Shown: positions 63,800-64,000 of the stretch, piece after piece
Layout of the letters: each line of letters opens with the position of its first letter
Numbering within the stretch: position 1 is the stretch's first letter
Source of the DNA: Echinometra lucunter
Lineage: Eukaryota > Echinodermata > Echinoidea > Camarodonta > Echinometridae
Length of the DNA: 64,000 nt
Reading direction: 5' to 3'
Assembly (NCBI GenBank): GCA_029962745.1
Contig: CM057165.1
Location: 1,487,812 to 1,551,811 of the forward strand
The notes under the pieces: generated by a model
Database searches by the model: none
Told to the model about the DNA's origin: nothing
Seen by the model: the letters and a program-made list of their open reading frames with translations, nothing else
Translations under genes and position numbers: made by a program

Positions 63800-64000
63800 A
63801 TGATAATAGTAATTCTGGAAATGGCCTATATTCACTCACATCATTGCTGAGTGATTTTGATGTTTTAATAATGTGTATATTATGACCAGGGCCGCATTTC
63901 ATAAACTTTTTATCAATAACAAGTTGCAATAACTATTATAAGCTACTGAAATCCCTTGAATCTGATCCGCTGAGAGCAAATAGATAATGATAATGATAAT
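62966..64000. repeat. Four tandem units of about 277-292 bp built from a half foldback plus (GTA)n
   Basis: Units start near 62967, 63244, 63521 and 63813 (the last cut by the window edge). Each has TTCTGGAAATGGCCTATATT, ACATCATTGCTGAGTGATT, GGGCCGCATTTCATAAACTT, GCTACTGAAATCCCTTGAAT, GAGAGCAAATAGATAATGAT, then a (GTA)n tract. The middle is one arm of the 26792-26939 foldback family. Leu-rich frames on the minus strand are artefacts of (GTA)n. Confidence 0.93.

Noticed and set aside
62966..64000. Repeated Leu-rich minus-strand frames of 87-96 codons
   Set aside because: Produced by (GTA)n tracts in the four tandem units; no conserved start or family.

Overview
This is eukaryotic, animal-type DNA: short phase-consistent coding exons with GT/AG borders lie in long AT-rich introns full of microsatellites, poly-G/poly-C runs, foldback elements, SINE-like tRNA remnants and a broken LINE. 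Gene content (endophilin-B, a flavin amine oxidase related to MAO, an SLC35G1-like transporter) together with repeat style (GCGAGCGAAGCGAGC-type repeats, TTAACCC MITEs, Helitron-like ends) suggests a marine deuterostome invertebrate, most likely an echinoderm such as a sea urchin. The organism call is inference. There are no operons, CRISPR arrays or bacterial features.

Layout. (1) 1-4.5 kb, minus strand: the 5' part of an endophilin-B (SH3GLB1/2-like) gene. It has two alternative phase-0 first exons (3047-2967 and 4529-4470), a second exon at 1526-1385 and a third at 565-437, and runs off the left edge. (2) 4.5-6.9 kb: a short divergent intergenic interval. (3) 6.9-36.2 kb, plus strand: a flavin-containing amine oxidase gene. 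Eleven constant coding exons (20256-36055, 567 residues) can be joined without a frame break. Three upstream ATG exons (6927, 9205, 13551) all end in phase 0 and all fit the same acceptor. The protein keeps the FAD dinucleotide-binding motif and GGRT but has Tyr where MAO has its flavin-linked Cys, and it has no C-terminal membrane anchor. Its introns carry a three-copy exon-6 tail duplication with a second in-frame donor, a decayed copy of exon 11, and several foldback elements close to splice sites. (4) 36.2-47.4 kb: repeats, a 5'-truncated LINE reverse transcriptase, MITEs, and two candidate noncoding exons (near 41.4-42.1 kb). (5) 47.4-58.3 kb: the same 5-kb stretch occurs twice on either side of exactly 500 Ns. 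The first copy carries many single-base indels and its transporter reading frame is broken; the second holds an intact single-exon SLC35G1-like gene (57125-58324). This is best explained as two overlapping contig ends that were not merged. (6) 58.3-64 kb: 3' flank, microsatellites, and four tandem units derived from half of a foldback element.

The best candidates for something new are the modular N-termini of the amine oxidase gene, two of whose first exons encode short amphipathic helices resembling the endophilin N-terminal helix of the neighbouring gene, and the in-frame alternative donor created by the exon-6 tandem duplication. Both can be tested with RNA reads.
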